From: Sphingomonas ginsenosidivorax
Lineage (GTDB): Bacteria > Pseudomonadota > Alphaproteobacteria > Sphingomonadales > Sphingomonadaceae
Reading direction: 5' to 3'
Length of the DNA stretch: 64,000 bases
Assembly (NCBI RefSeq): GCF_007995065.1
Contig: NZ_VOQR01000001.1
Location: forward strand, 3,103,001 to 3,167,000
Positions 31,541 through 41,356 of this stretch are shown one piece after another. The position numbers and the translations under genes are program-made. Below the pieces are notes generated by a model, which was not told the DNA's origin, did no database searches, and worked only from the letters and a program-made list of their open reading frames with translations. Each line of letters begins with the position of its first letter. Positions within the stretch are counted from its first letter, which is position 1.

Positions 31541-33025
31541 ATGCTCGAAGAGCTTGGCCTGCTGATCGACGGCGCCACCAATTACGCGATCTACATGCTC
31601 GATCCCGAAGGCCGGGTGACGATCTGGAACTGCGGCGCGCAGAAGATCAAGGGCTGGAACGAAGCCGAGATCATCGGCCAGGACTTCTCGATCTTCTATT
31701 CGCCCAGCGACGTCGCGGCGGGCAAGCCACGGCGCGACCTGGAGCGTGCCAGCCTCGCGGGCAGCATCGAGGAGGAAAGCTGGCGGATCCGCAAGGATGG
31801 GTCGGAATTCCTCGCCAGCGTGACGATCACCGCGCTGCGCAGCGGCAATGGCGCGCTGCGCGGCTTCGGCAAGGTGATCCGCGACATCACCGACCAGAAG
31901 GCCGCCGCCGCGGCGGTGTCGCGTCGCGAGCATCACCTGCGCTCGATCCTCGCGACCGTGCCCGAGGCGATGATCGTGATGAACGGCAGTGGCACGATAT
32001 CGTCGTTCAGCAGCACCGCCGAGACGATGTTCGGCTACCGCGAGGCCGAGGTCCTCGGTCGCAATGTCGGCATGCTGATGCCGGAGTCCGAACGCGCGAT
32101 GCACGCCGGCCACCTGCGCACCTATCTGGAAACCGGCGTGCGCCACGTCATCGGCAGCATCCGCGTGACCACGGCGCGGCGCTCTGACGGCGAGGAATTC
32201 CCGATCGAGCTTGCCGTCGGCGAGGTCTCGATCGGGGGCGAGCGGATCTTCACGGGCTTCATCCGCGACCTGACCTCGCGCCGCGAGGACGACCGCAAGA
32301 TGCGCGAGCTTCAGTCCAGGCTGGTCCACGTCTCGCGCGTCAGTGCGATGGGAACGATGGCGTCGATGCTCGCGCACGAGATCAACCAGCCGCTGACCGC
32401 GATCGCGGCCTATCTCGAGACCACGCGCGACATGATCGGCGACAGCAAGGACGGCCTGCTCGTCGAGATATCGGAGGCGCTGCAGCTTGCCGCGGCGCAG
32501 ACGCTGCGCGCCGGGGAGATCATCCGCCGGCTGCGCTCGTTCGTCGACGGCGGCGACACCGGGTTCCGGCTGGAACGGCTCGACGCGCTGGTGAACGAGG
32601 CGACCAGTCTCGGCCTGCTCGGGGTACGCGAGGCCGGGATATCCGTCACGATGACGATCGACGCGGGCCTGGGCCAGGTCTTCGTCGATCGCATCCAGAT
32701 CCAGCAGGTGCTGGTCAACCTGATCCGCAACGCGATCCAGGCGATGGCGACGGCACCGACCAGGCATCTGACGATCGCCACCGCGCCCGATCGCGACGGC
32801 TGTGCGCGGGTTAGCGTGGGCGACACCGGGGCCGGCATCGATGCCGCGGTTCGCGAACGGCTGTTCGAGGCGTTCGCGACCACCAAGGAGAGCGGCATGG
32901 GCCTTGGCCTCTCGATATGCAGGACCATCATCGAGGCGCATGGTGGTCGGATATGGGCAGAGGCGGGTCCGGCCGGGGGCACCGTCTTCCACTTCACCGT
33001 TCCGTTCGCTGGGGAAGACCAATGA
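31541..33025 (+). CDS. fixL: FixL-type oxygen-sensing PAS/haem histidine kinase
   Basis: 494-residue cytosolic sensor: PAS domain 1 (about 10-110), PAS domain 2 (about 135-245), a HisKA phosphoacceptor and HATPase domain. PAS 2 aligns with the Bradyrhizobium FixL haem domain (PESERAMHAGHLRTYL, then HVIGSIRVTT): His188 falls on the haem-ligating histidine (His200 there) and Arg208 on the oxygen-sensing arginine (Arg220). The phospho-acceptor is His279 in LAHEINQPL; the N, G1 and G2 boxes are intact (NLIRNAIQA, DTGAGI, GMGLGLSI). The start is ATG 31541 with AGGAAG 9 nt upstream; in-frame ATG 31445 is an alternative. The stop overlaps fixJ (ATGA). Confidence 0.9.
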   Translation: MLEELGLLIDGATNYAIYMLDPEGRVTIWNCGAQKIKGWNEAEIIGQDFSIFYSPSDVAAGKPRRDLERASLAGSIEEESWRIRKDGSEFLASVTITALRSGNGALRGFGKVIRDITDQKAAAAAVSRREHHLRSILATVPEAMIVMNGSGTISSFSSTAETMFGYREAEVLGRNVGMLMPESERAMHAGHLRTYLETGVRHVIGSIRVTTARRSDGEEFPIELAVGEVSIGGERIFTGFIRDLTSRREDDRKMRELQSRLVHVSRVSAMGTMASMLAHEINQPLTAIAAYLETTRDMIGDSKDGLLVEISEALQLAAAQTLRAGEIIRRLRSFVDGGDTGFRLERLDALVNEATSLGLLGVREAGISVTMTIDAGLGQVFVDRIQIQQVLVNLIRNAIQAMATAPTRHLTIATAPDRDGCARVSVGDTGAGIDAAVRERLFEAFATTKESGMGLGLSICRTIIEAHGGRIWAEAGPAGGTVFHFTVPFAGEDQ

Positions 33026-33645
33026 CCGATACGCCCACCATCGTTCATATCGTCGACGACGACGACGCCATCCGCCAGTCGATCGGCTTCCTGCTGCGCA
33101 AGGCGGGCCATGTCGTGAAGACCTATGCATCGGGTACCGAGTTCCTGCGAACGGTCGACCGCGAGACGCAGGGCTGCATCCTGCTCGACGTCCGCATGCC
33201 CGGGATCGACGGGCTCGAGGTCCAGAGCCGGCTGTCGTCGCAGGGGATCGGGCTGCCGGTGATCATGCTCACCGGGCACGGCGACGTGACGCTGGCCGTC
33301 CAGGCGATCAAGGCCGGGGCGCTGGAATTCCTCGAAAAGCCGTTCGAGCGCGCCGCGTTGCTCGCGGCCATCGACGAGGCGTTCCGCCACGCGGCGCGCA
33401 CCGCGCGCGACCATGTGGCGGCCGCGGAGGCGGTCGTCAGGCTTGCCGCGCTCACCCCGCGCGAGCGCGACGTGCTGGACGGCATGGTGCTTGGACGTCC
33501 CAACAAGCTGATCGCGTTCGATCTCGGGATCGCGACCCGCACCGTCGAGGTCCACCGCGCGAACCTGATGGACAAGGTCGATGCGCGCAGCCTGTCCGAC
33601 GTCCTGCGCATCGCCTTTGCGGCGGGGCTGGGCGCGAAGGGCTGA
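33022..33645 (+). CDS. fixJ: FixJ-type LuxR-family response regulator
   Basis: 207-residue two-domain regulator. The receiver has VDDDD (residues 11-15), phospho-acceptor Asp56 in LLDVRMPG, Thr in MLTGHGD and Lys in LEKPF. The linker leads to a LuxR/FixJ HTH (LTPRERDVLDGMVLG, then TRTVEVHRANLMDKV). Overlap by 4 bp with the fixL-like gene makes it the cognate partner. In rhizobia FixJ binds sites with a GTA-x-TTTCC core; eight such boxes surround this pair. It probably turns on the island when oxygen falls. Confidence 0.92.
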   Translation: MTDTPTIVHIVDDDDAIRQSIGFLLRKAGHVVKTYASGTEFLRTVDRETQGCILLDVRMPGIDGLEVQSRLSSQGIGLPVIMLTGHGDVTLAVQAIKAGALEFLEKPFERAALLAAIDEAFRHAARTARDHVAAAEAVVRLAALTPRERDVLDGMVLGRPNKLIAFDLGIATRTVEVHRANLMDKVDARSLSDVLRIAFAAGLGAKG

Positions 33646-33730
33646 GCCTCGCCCCACCCTCGTCTTCTACGTACAGACAATGGACGGCGTTGGATGCGAT
33701 CCGTGTGGCTCACAAGGATTTGGCATCATC

Positions 33731-34141
33731 ATGAAGGATCTTACCCCGCCGGAGAGCATCGGCGTGTCGCTGGTCGACGGCGACAGCGACATCCGCCATG
33801 CCCGCCAGATCATGTTGCGCTCGGAACGCTACGACGTCCGGGCCTATGCGACGTGCGCCGCACTGCTGGCCGATCCGCGCTCGCGCGACTACGGATGCAT
33901 CATCGTCGACACCGACATGCCCCAGGTCGACGGACTCGCGCTTCTGCGGGCGATGCGGGCGAGCGGCTGGCGCGGCAAGGGCATCCTGCTCGACGGCCTG
34001 AACAACGACGGCAGCCTCGCGCGCGAGGCGGCCCGGAATGGCGACACGGTGTTCGATCGCAATATCGGCGATCGCCCGCTGGTGGCGGCGATCGCCGCCT
34101 CGGTCGATCGCGGCTGGGGCAGCTGGAACGCCGCGGGGTAA
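33731..34141 (+). CDS. Stand-alone receiver-like protein with degenerate switch residues
   Basis: 136-residue CheY-like protein. The acidic pocket (VDGDSD) and Asp60 of IIVDTDMP remain, but the switch Thr/Ser is replaced (ILLDGLNN instead of a T-G pair) and the conserved Lys-Pro pair is DRN. It may therefore not undergo the normal phosphorylation switch and could act as a decoy, an anti-regulator or a FixT-like inhibitor of the neighbouring kinase. It lies 85 bp after fixJ on the same strand. Start ATG 33731. Role is unproven. Confidence 0.7.
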   Translation: MKDLTPPESIGVSLVDGDSDIRHARQIMLRSERYDVRAYATCAALLADPRSRDYGCIIVDTDMPQVDGLALLRAMRASGWRGKGILLDGLNNDGSLAREAARNGDTVFDRNIGDRPLVAAIAASVDRGWGSWNAAG

Positions 34142-34219
34142 CCCAGAAATCAAGGCGCACGCGCATCGGCGGCGGCACCCTCGGTGACGACGGTCCGCGC
34201 GAGGGCCTGTCCATCCCCC

Positions 34220-36874
34220 TCACGATCGATCCGGAGCGCCCGCCGGCCTGACGGGCCGCCGCCAGCGCGCCACGACATGCTTGGTCACTTCGGTGACGAC
34301 GACGGTCGTGGCGGTGGCGCCGAGACAGAACCACAGCGTGGCGACCGACACGGGCGCGGTGCCGACGACGCGCCCGAGCGCCGGCCAGAACATCGCGAGC
34401 AGGTGCAGCGAGAGCGCGACACCGACACCCAGCAGCAGCCAGGGGTTGGAGAAGGGCGGCTCGCGCAGGATCGAGCGTCGCTCGCTGCGCATGCACAGCA
34501 CATAGACGTTCTGGAACAGCACCGTCATCAGCAGCACCGCGTTCTGGATCGCGGCGAGCGGCGCGCCCTGCCGGTGCATGCCGTCGACCAGGATCAGCGC
34601 CAGACCGGTCATCACGATCGCGGGCGGGATCATCAGCGCGATCGCGCTGCGGTCGAGGATCGGCTCGTCGGGCCGCCGCGGCGGTCGGCGCAACTCGTCG
34701 CCCTCGCCGCGGCCGAACCCCAGCATCACGTCCTGCGCGCCGTTGGTGACCAGGTTGAGCCACAATAACTGCACCGCGGTCAGCGGCATCGGCAGGCCGA
34801 GCGCGACCGATCCCAGGAACATGCCGATCTCCGCTATCCCCGTCGCGAGCAGGATGATGACGATCCGGCGGACATTGGCATAGGTGATGCGCCCTTCCTC
34901 GACACCCGCCACGATCGACGCGAAATTGTCGTCCGCCAGCACCAGATCGGCCGCGTCGCGCGCCACGTCGGTGCCGCCGACGCCCATCGCGACGCCGATA
35001 TGCGCGGCGCGCAGCGCGGGCGCGTCGTTGACCCCGTCGCCGGTCACCGCGACCAGCTCGCCGCTCGCCGCCAGGATGCGGACGATCTCCAGCTTCTGCA
35101 CCGGCTCGATCCGCGCGAAGACCCGCCCGCCCAGTACCAGCGCGGCCAGATCCGCCGGAGCGTCGCTCAGCGCGCTCATCTGTGCGCCGGTGACGACCTG
35201 TGCCGCGTCGACGCTGAGGCCCAGGCCGCGCGCGATCGTCAGCGCGGTGCCCGGATGGTCGCCGGTCACCATCCGCACGCCGATCCCGGCGCGCGCGCAC
35301 GACGCGATGGCGGCGGGAACCTCCGGGCGAACCGGATCGATCAGCCCGATCCAGCCGAGGAAGACGAGCCCGGTCGGATTCATCGCGTCGATCGTCGTCG
35401 CACCGTCGGACGCCGCGACCGCGATGATCCGGTAGCCGTCGCCGGCCATCGCACTGGCCGTCGCGATCGCAGCGGCATCGATCGGACCGCACATCGGCCG
35501 GACGACCTCGGGTGCGCCCTTGGCGAAGACGTAGCGGCCCTGCCCCTCGTCGATCGCGACCGTGGAGAATTTGTTGGCCGGCTCGTACGGTAGCGCGGGC
35601 TGCCGCGCCGCGGTGCGAAGCGCGGGCAGGTCGACGCCGCAATCCGCCGCGAAGCGCAGCAGCGCGACATCGACGGTATCGCCGAGCGGCGCGCCATCCG
35701 CCCCGATCGACGCTTCGTTGCACAGTGCGCTTGCCCGCGCGATCGCGGCGAGCACGTCCGTATGCGACGACCAGTCCGACCGGTCGAACGCGGATCCGTC
35801 GGCCAGCAGCACACGCTCGACCGAGAGGATGTTCCGCGTCAGCGTGCCGGTCTTGTCGCTGGCGATGATCGTGCACGCGCCCAGGCCCTCGACCGCCGGG
35901 AGCGAGCGGACGATGACGTTGCGCGCGGCCATCCGCCGGGTGCCGGCGGCAAGCGCGACGGTGACCGCGATCGACAGCCCTTCGGGGATCGCCGACACCG
36001 CCAGGGCGACCGCCAGCAGCAGGATCTGGTCGCCCGGCCGCCCCTGGAGCAGCAGGATCACCGCGAAGGGGATGATCAGGGCGATCGTCGCGATGCTGAT
36101 CTGGCGGGCGAGGCGGTCGAGCCTGAGGCTGAGCGGCGGTGGCGTCGCCCGGGTCGACCGCATCGATGCGTCGATCGCGCCGAGCGCGGTGTCGGCGCCG
36201 GTCGCCACGACGATCCCGACGGCGCGACCCTGGTCGATCATCGTGCCGGCCAGCACCATGGTCGCCCGGTCGGCGGGCGGCGTGTGCTCCGCGACCACCG
36301 CGTCCGCGTCCTTCGCGACGGTCCGCGATTCCCCGCTGAAGGTCGATTGATCGACACGCAGCCCGGTGCTCGACGACAGCCGCATGTCGGCCGGCACCGC
36401 CATCCCGCTTTCCAGCAGGGCGACATCCCCGACGACGACATCGCGCACGTCCACCACCCCCCGCACCCCGCCGCGCCGGACGGTGGCCGTGTGCCCGATC
36501 ATGCCGCGCAGGGCATCGAGGCTCGCGGCGGCCCTGCCTTCCTGAAAGGTGCCGATGGCGGCATTGATCACCAGCACGACACCGATGAATGCCGCGTCGG
36601 TGCGATGGCCGAGACCGAGCGAAATCGCCGCGGCCGCGATCAGCAGGTAGATCAGCGGGCTGTTGAACTGGCGGACGAACAGCAGCACCGGCGACGGCGT
36701 CGGCGAGCGCGCCAGCGCGTTGCGTCCATCGCGCGCCAGTCGTGCGGCGGCATCGCGGGGATGAAGGCCGTCCTCGGTGGTGCCGAGCCGGGCGGCGACG
36801 TCGATGGCCGGCATCGCATGCCATGCGACCGGCCCGTTCGCGGCCGCGACGTCGAAAGGACGCTCCACGTTCAT
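34220..36874 (-). CDS. Cation-transporting P-type ATPase (P2 type)
   Basis: 884-residue ion pump: N-terminal cation ATPase domain, actuator domain, TM4 with SAIPEGLSIAVTVALAAG (PEGL ion-binding motif of P2 ATPases), phosphorylation site Asp340 in SDKTGTLT, nucleotide domain with KGAPE, then TGDHPGT and the hinge TGDGVNDAPAL, and TM6 with NLVTNGAQD. Start ATG 36874 follows the pattern of this family. The PEGL/NGAQD combination suits Ca2+, Mg2+/Mn2+ or Na+ pumps; specificity cannot be set. It is convergent with the receiver gene. A FixJ-like box lies 137 bp upstream. P2 ATPases also occur in DosR-like dormancy regulons. Confidence 0.92.
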   Translation of the reverse strand: MNVERPFDVAAANGPVAWHAMPAIDVAARLGTTEDGLHPRDAAARLARDGRNALARSPTPSPVLLFVRQFNSPLIYLLIAAAAISLGLGHRTDAAFIGVVLVINAAIGTFQEGRAAASLDALRGMIGHTATVRRGGVRGVVDVRDVVVGDVALLESGMAVPADMRLSSSTGLRVDQSTFSGESRTVAKDADAVVAEHTPPADRATMVLAGTMIDQGRAVGIVVATGADTALGAIDASMRSTRATPPPLSLRLDRLARQISIATIALIIPFAVILLLQGRPGDQILLLAVALAVSAIPEGLSIAVTVALAAGTRRMAARNVIVRSLPAVEGLGACTIIASDKTGTLTRNILSVERVLLADGSAFDRSDWSSHTDVLAAIARASALCNEASIGADGAPLGDTVDVALLRFAADCGVDLPALRTAARQPALPYEPANKFSTVAIDEGQGRYVFAKGAPEVVRPMCGPIDAAAIATASAMAGDGYRIIAVAASDGATTIDAMNPTGLVFLGWIGLIDPVRPEVPAAIASCARAGIGVRMVTGDHPGTALTIARGLGLSVDAAQVVTGAQMSALSDAPADLAALVLGGRVFARIEPVQKLEIVRILAASGELVAVTGDGVNDAPALRAAHIGVAMGVGGTDVARDAADLVLADDNFASIVAGVEEGRITYANVRRIVIILLATGIAEIGMFLGSVALGLPMPLTAVQLLWLNLVTNGAQDVMLGFGRGEGDELRRPPRRPDEPILDRSAIALMIPPAIVMTGLALILVDGMHRQGAPLAAIQNAVLLMTVLFQNVYVLCMRSERRSILREPPFSNPWLLLGVGVALSLHLLAMFWPALGRVVGTAPVSVATLWFCLGATATTVVVTEVTKHVVARWRRPVRPAGAPDRS

Positions 36875-37011
36875 GGCGCGCGCGTCGCCGCTGGGTCGGT
36901 CGATCGGTTGGTGATCATCGCTACGTCCGATCCGGTGATGACGGCATCGCGGCCCGATGACCGGGAGCGACACGCCGATCCAGCATAGCGGAGGCGCGGG
37001 TGCGGCATCAC

Positions 37012-37027
37012 CGTCGGCAACTACGCA
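37012..37027 (-). promoter_or_regulatory. FixJ-like 16-bp box 4 (TGCGTAGTTGCCGACG) upstream of the P-type ATPase
   Basis: Minus-strand match, 137 bp upstream of the ATPase ATG, oriented towards it. One mismatch (G for the first C of TTYCC). Confidence 0.55.
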
Positions 37028-37130
37028 GGCCGTCCGGGCGCGCCTCCCCGATCGCGCGCGGCACCCCACGCGTGGTTTTCGGATCGACTCCGTGGCGCTC
37101 GGCGCCAGGTCGGGCATTGTCGAGGGTCGG

Positions 37131-37146
37131 TAGGTACTTCCCGACG
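37131..37146 (+). promoter_or_regulatory. FixJ-like 16-bp box 5 (TAGGTACTTCCCGACG) upstream of the stress-protein gene
   Basis: Plus-strand match, 59 bp before ATG 37206. With box 4 it forms a divergent pair between the ATPase and the YflT-like gene. Confidence 0.6.
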
Positions 37147-37205
37147 CTGGTACCGCTTCACGCGACTTCTACGGTTTCGGACCGTGCAAATCCGAGGAAC
37201 ACCCG

Positions 37206-37787
37206 ATGCAATTCCCCCATTCGATCGTCGCCGTGTTCGACAGTCACGACGAAGCCGATGCGGCCGTGAAGGCCCTGGCGGCGTCGGGCTTCGCGTTTCG
37301 CCGCCTGAGCGTCGTCGGCAAGGGCTATCACACGAGCGAGACCGCGACCGGCTTCTACACCAGCGGCGATCGCATCCGCTTTTGGGGATCGCGCGGCGCG
37401 CTGTGGGGCAGCCTGTGGGGGCTGTTCATGGGCGGGCTGTATGCGACGGTACCGATGGTCGGGGGCGTCGTGCTGCTCGGCCATCTCGCTGCTGCGGGCG
37501 TGTCCGCGATCGAGGGTGCCGTCGCATTCGGCGGCGCCGGTGCGCTCGCGGCCGGTCTCGCGAGCCTCGGTATCCCGGAGGAGAGCATCATCATCTACCA
37601 GGCCGAAGTGACCGCCGACGGCTTCCTGGTCATGGCGCACGGCACGGCGGCGGAAATGGAACGCGCCCGCGCGACGCTCGAGACGCTGACACCGCGCCGC
37701 ATCACCGTGCACGGTGCGAACGTCGATCCGGGTACACCGGCAGAGGACGCACCGGCCCCGGCCGCAGCGGGCGACCGGACAGCCTAA
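37206..37787 (+). CDS. YflT-like general stress protein with glycine-zipper region
   Basis: 193-residue protein of the general-stress-protein 17M/YflT type: a ferredoxin-like N-terminal domain (VAVFDSHDEADAAVKALAASGF), a hydrophobic Gly-rich middle (WGSLWGLFMGGLY, GGVVLLGHLAAAG, GGAGALAAGL) that could be membrane-inserted or a glycine zipper, and a second small domain. ATG 37206 has GAGGAA 6-8 nt upstream. Function unknown; the family is stress-induced. It carries FixJ-like box 5. Confidence 0.8.
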   Translation: MQFPHSIVAVFDSHDEADAAVKALAASGFAFRRLSVVGKGYHTSETATGFYTSGDRIRFWGSRGALWGSLWGLFMGGLYATVPMVGGVVLLGHLAAAGVSAIEGAVAFGGAGALAAGLASLGIPEESIIIYQAEVTADGFLVMAHGTAAEMERARATLETLTPRRITVHGANVDPGTPAEDAPAPAAAGDRTA

Positions 37788-37854
37788 GGGCGGTGGATGG
37801 CGCAAGCGACGCGCGTGCGGGGAGCGGCTGCGTCGTCCTGCGCCCCCTCTCGCC

Positions 37855-37870
37855 TGCGTAATTTCCGACG
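37855..37870 (+). promoter_or_regulatory. FixJ-like 16-bp box 6 (TGCGTAATTTCCGACG) upstream of the universal stress protein gene
   Basis: Plus-strand match, 75 bp before GTG 37946. It follows the intergenic region after the stress-protein gene, so the universal stress protein gene may have its own promoter. Confidence 0.65.
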
Positions 37871-37945
37871 CTGGTGGCGTGCCCCCGCCCCTGCGACACC
37901 CCGGCTACCGGGCATTGGCGAGACCGGCCCCTTGGGAGATATCGT

Positions 37946-38767
37946 GTGACCTACGCTACGCTGATGGTGCATCTGGATGCGGGCTGTTCCAACGCGGCGC
38001 TGCTCGCGACCGCCGCCGTGCAGGCCGAGCGGTTCGGCGCGGGCGTGATCGGGGTCGCCGCAGCGCAGCCCGTGCAGATCGGGACATGCGACGGCTATTA
38101 TTCCGGAGACTTTGCGGCCGCCGAACGCGGCATCGTCGATGCCGCGCTCGAACGGGCGCAGTCGGAGTTCCGGGACTGCGCCGTGCTCGCGCCCTATGCC
38201 CGTGAATGGCGCTCGATCCCCACGCTGGCGCCGATCGCCGATGTCGTCGCCGCCGAGGCGCGATCCGCCGACCTCGTGATCGCCGGGATCGGCAAGCGTA
38301 GCGAGACTATCGGCAACACGCATGCGGACATCGGCGACCTCGTCCTGCGGGCAGGCCGGCCCGTGCTCGTCGTCCCCCCGGCCGCCGCACCGGCTGTGTT
38401 CGAGACCGTGATGGTCGCGTGGAACGATTCGCGCGAATGCCGCCGCGCAGTCGCCGACGCGCTCCCTTTCCTGAAACGCGCCGACCGTGTCGTCGTCGCG
38501 GCCGTGACGGCGGAGATGAGCGAGGCGCATATCGAGGTCGGCCAGGTCGTCGCATGGCTCGAACGACACGGCGTCACCGCGGACCGGCACCTGTCCCCCG
38601 CGGGGCGCAGCGTCACCGAGCGGCTTTCGACGATCGCGACCGAACACGACGCCGACCTGATCGTTGCCGGGGCCTATGGCCACAGCCGGATCCGCGAATG
38701 GGCATTCGGCGGCGTGACGCGCGACATGCTGCTCGGCGGCAATCGCTGCGCGTTGCTGTCCAACTGA
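37946..38767 (+). CDS. Universal stress protein, tandem UspA domains
   Basis: 273-residue cytosolic protein with two UspA-like halves. The second half ends in VAGAYGHSRIREWAFGG, the ATP-binding G-x2-G-x9-G-G motif; the first half is more diverged (VIAGIGKRSETIGN). GTG 37946 follows GGGAGAT; an ATG is not near. USPs of this kind are a core part of oxygen- and stationary-phase regulons. FixJ-like box 6 sits 75 bp upstream. Confidence 0.9.
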   Translation: MTYATLMVHLDAGCSNAALLATAAVQAERFGAGVIGVAAAQPVQIGTCDGYYSGDFAAAERGIVDAALERAQSEFRDCAVLAPYAREWRSIPTLAPIADVVAAEARSADLVIAGIGKRSETIGNTHADIGDLVLRAGRPVLVVPPAAAPAVFETVMVAWNDSRECRRAVADALPFLKRADRVVVAAVTAEMSEAHIEVGQVVAWLERHGVTADRHLSPAGRSVTERLSTIATEHDADLIVAGAYGHSRIREWAFGGVTRDMLLGGNRCALLSN

Positions 38768-38802
38768 ACTCCGGGCGTCGGCGCACCGTGATCGAATGAG
38801 GA

Positions 38803-38818
38803 TAGGTAATTCCCGAGG
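38803..38818 (+). promoter_or_regulatory. FixJ-like 16-bp box 7 (TAGGTAATTCCCGAGG) upstream of phosphoketolase
   Basis: Plus-strand match, 110 bp upstream of the phosphoketolase ATG at 38929 and pointing at it. Acetate kinase follows in the same direction. Confidence 0.65.
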
Positions 38819-38928
38819 CTGCTTCGCCATTCTGCAGCCGCGTAGGGTCGAGCCTCAGATATCCTGAAGCAGGCTCGCCGCCTCGACCTCGGGGTCGCGG
38901 CGCCGTCCCAACACGTTGGAATTCACCG

Positions 38929-41316
38929 ATGGACGCGATCGTAGCACGACGGCCCGAGGGTTTGAGCGACGCCGAGCTGAACGGGCTCGACGCCTATTGG
39001 CGCGCCTCCAACTATGTCTCGGTCGGGCAGCTCTATCTCTACGACAATCCGCTGCTGCGCGAGCCGCTGACCCTTGCGCATGTGAAGCCGCTGGTGGTCG
39101 GCCACTGGGGCACGAGCCCGGGCCAGAATTTCATCTACACGCATCTCAACCGCGCGATCGTCGCGCACGACCTGACCATGCTCTATGTCGCGGGACCGGG
39201 GCATGGCGGCCCGGCGATCGTCGGCCAGACCTATCTCGAGGGCTCGTACAGCGAGGTCTACCCGAATGTCGGCCAGGACGTCGCCGGCCTCAAGACGCTG
39301 TTCAAGCAATTCTCGTTCCCGGGCGGTATTTCCAGCCACGTCGCGCCGTCGACGCCGGGATCGATCCACGAGGGCGGCGAGCTCGGCTATTCGCTGGCGC
39401 ACGCGTTCGGCGCGGTGTTCGACAATCCCGACCTGATCGTCGCCTGCGTGGTCGGCGACGGCGAGGCCGAGACCGGGCCACTGGCGACCGCCTGGCATTC
39501 GAACAAGTTCCTCGATCCCGTGGGCGACGGAGTCGTCCTGCCCATACTCCACCTCAACGGCTACAAGATCAGCAGTCCGACCGTGCTGGCGCGGATCCCG
39601 CACGACGAACTGGAACAGTTCTTCCGGGGGTGCGGGTGGGACCCGATCTTCGTCGAGGGCAGCGATCCGATGCCGATGCACCGGCAGATGGCCGCCGCGA
39701 CCGACCAGGCGATCGCCCGGATCCACGCCATCCAGGCCGAGGCCCGCGGCAGCGGCCTCGACCGGCGCCCCGCCTGGCCGATGATCGTGCTGCGGTCGCC
39801 AAAGGGCTGGACCGGGCCGAAGACCGTCGACGGACGGCCGGTCGAAGGCACGTTCCGCTCGCATCAGGTACCCTTGATCGTCGACGCCGCGCACCCCGGA
39901 AACGTCGCGCTGCTCGAAGACTGGATGAAGAGCTATCGCCCCGACGAGCTGTTCGACGAGAGCGGACGGCTGATCCCGGACCTCGCCGCGCTCGCACCCA
40001 GGGGCGACAGGCGGATGGGATCGAACCCGCACGCCAATGGCGGTACGTTGCTGCGCGACCTGCGCATGCCCGACTTCCGCGACCATGCGGTCACGATCGA
40101 CGCGCCGGGATCATGCGAGGCGCAGGACATGCGCGTGCTCGGCTATTTCCTGCGCGACGTCGTCAGCCTCAATCAGGCGACGCGCAATTTCCGGATCTTC
40201 GGGCCCGACGAGACGCTGTCGAACATGCTCAGCGGCGTGTTCGACGTCACCGACCGCCAATGGGACGCAGAGACCGTGGCGGGCGACGAATCGCTCGCCC
40301 GGTCGGGACGCGTGCTCGACGGCATGCTCAGCGAGCACCAGTGCCAGGGCTGGCTCGAAGGCTATCTGCTGACCGGTCGGCACGGCGTGTTCGACAGCTA
40401 CGAGGCGTTCATCCGCATCGTCGATTCGATGGTCAGCCAGCATGCGAAATGGCTGAAGGTCACGGCCGAGTTGCCGTGGCGGCGCGACATCGCCTCGCTC
40501 AACTACCTCCTGTCGTCGCATGTCTGGCAACAGGACCATAACGGTTTCACGCACCAGGACCCCGGCTTCCTCGACCATGTGATCACCAAGAAGGCCGATA
40601 TCGTCCGCGCCTATCTGCCGCCGGATGCCAATTGCCTGTTGTCGGTGGTCGATCACTGCCTGCGCAGCCGGCATTATGTGAACGTCGTGATCGCCGGCAA
40701 ACACGCGCTGCCGCAATGGCTGACGATGGACCAGGCGATCGCGCACTGCACGCAAGGGATCGGCATCTGGCAATGGGCGAGCAACGACCAGGACGGCGAA
40801 CCCGATCTGGTCATGGGCTGCTGCGGCGATACGCCGACGCTGGAAGTGCTGGCCGCGGTCTCGATCCTGCGCGAGCACCTGCCCGAACTCCGCGTGCGCG
40901 TGGTCAACGTCGTCGACCTGATGCGGCTCCAGCCCTGCGCCGAGCATCCGCATGGCCTGAGCGACGCCGACTATGACTCGCTGTTCACCCGCGACGCGCC
41001 GATCGTCTTCGCGTTCCACGGCTATCCCGGGCTCGTGCAGCGGCTGACCTATCACCGCGCCAATCGCAACCTGCGCGTGCGCGGCTATCAGGAGGAAGGG
41101 ACGATCACGACGCCGTTCGACATGCGCGTGCAGAACGGGATCGATCGCTTCCATCTGGTCCAGGACGCGATCGACGCACTGCCCGCGCTCGGCAGCCGGG
41201 GCGCCTATCTCAAGCAGCAGATGCGCGACGCGCTGGTCGAGCATGATCGCTACATCGCGGCGCATGGCGAAGACCTGCCCGAGATCCGCGGCTGGACATG
41301 GGGTGCGGTCGCGTGA
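38929..41316 (+). CDS. xfp: Phosphoketolase (xylulose-5-phosphate/fructose-6-phosphate)
   Basis: TPP enzyme of 795 residues. It cleaves xylulose 5-phosphate or fructose 6-phosphate with phosphate into acetyl phosphate and a C3 or C4 sugar phosphate. N-terminal [41 protein letters not shown] and the TPP-binding [19 protein letters not shown] are diagnostic of the family. Together with acetate kinase 40 bp downstream it gives a redox-neutral route from sugar phosphate to acetate plus ATP, useful when respiration is limited. FixJ-like box 7 upstream agrees with that. Confidence 0.96.
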   Translation: MDAIVARRPEGLSDAELNGLDAYWRASNYVSVGQLYLYDNPLLREPLTLAHVKPLVVGHWGTSPGQNFIYTHLNRAIVAHDLTMLYVAGPGHGGPAIVGQTYLEGSYSEVYPNVGQDVAGLKTLFKQFSFPGGISSHVAPSTPGSIHEGGELGYSLAHAFGAVFDNPDLIVACVVGDGEAETGPLATAWHSNKFLDPVGDGVVLPILHLNGYKISSPTVLARIPHDELEQFFRGCGWDPIFVEGSDPMPMHRQMAAATDQAIARIHAIQAEARGSGLDRRPAWPMIVLRSPKGWTGPKTVDGRPVEGTFRSHQVPLIVDAAHPGNVALLEDWMKSYRPDELFDESGRLIPDLAALAPRGDRRMGSNPHANGGTLLRDLRMPDFRDHAVTIDAPGSCEAQDMRVLGYFLRDVVSLNQATRNFRIFGPDETLSNMLSGVFDVTDRQWDAETVAGDESLARSGRVLDGMLSEHQCQGWLEGYLLTGRHGVFDSYEAFIRIVDSMVSQHAKWLKVTAELPWRRDIASLNYLLSSHVWQQDHNGFTHQDPGFLDHVITKKADIVRAYLPPDANCLLSVVDHCLRSRHYVNVVIAGKHALPQWLTMDQAIAHCTQGIGIWQWASNDQDGEPDLVMGCCGDTPTLEVLAAVSILREHLPELRVRVVNVVDLMRLQPCAEHPHGLSDADYDSLFTRDAPIVFAFHGYPGLVQRLTYHRANRNLRVRGYQEEGTITTPFDMRVQNGIDRFHLVQDAIDALPALGSRGAYLKQQMRDALVEHDRYIAAHGEDLPEIRGWTWGAVA

Positions 41317-41356
41317 GATCGCATCGCCTGGTTGCCCGGGGCGCGCGTCGCAGGCC

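Noticed and set aside
33668..33673. TACGTA before the degenerate receiver gene as a ninth FixJ-like box
   Set aside because: Only the palindromic half matches; the TTYCC half is missing on both strands.
37163..37180. CTTCTACGGTTTCGGACC as a second FixJ-like box before the stress-protein gene
   Set aside because: The GTA core is absent and spacing differs from the eight accepted copies.
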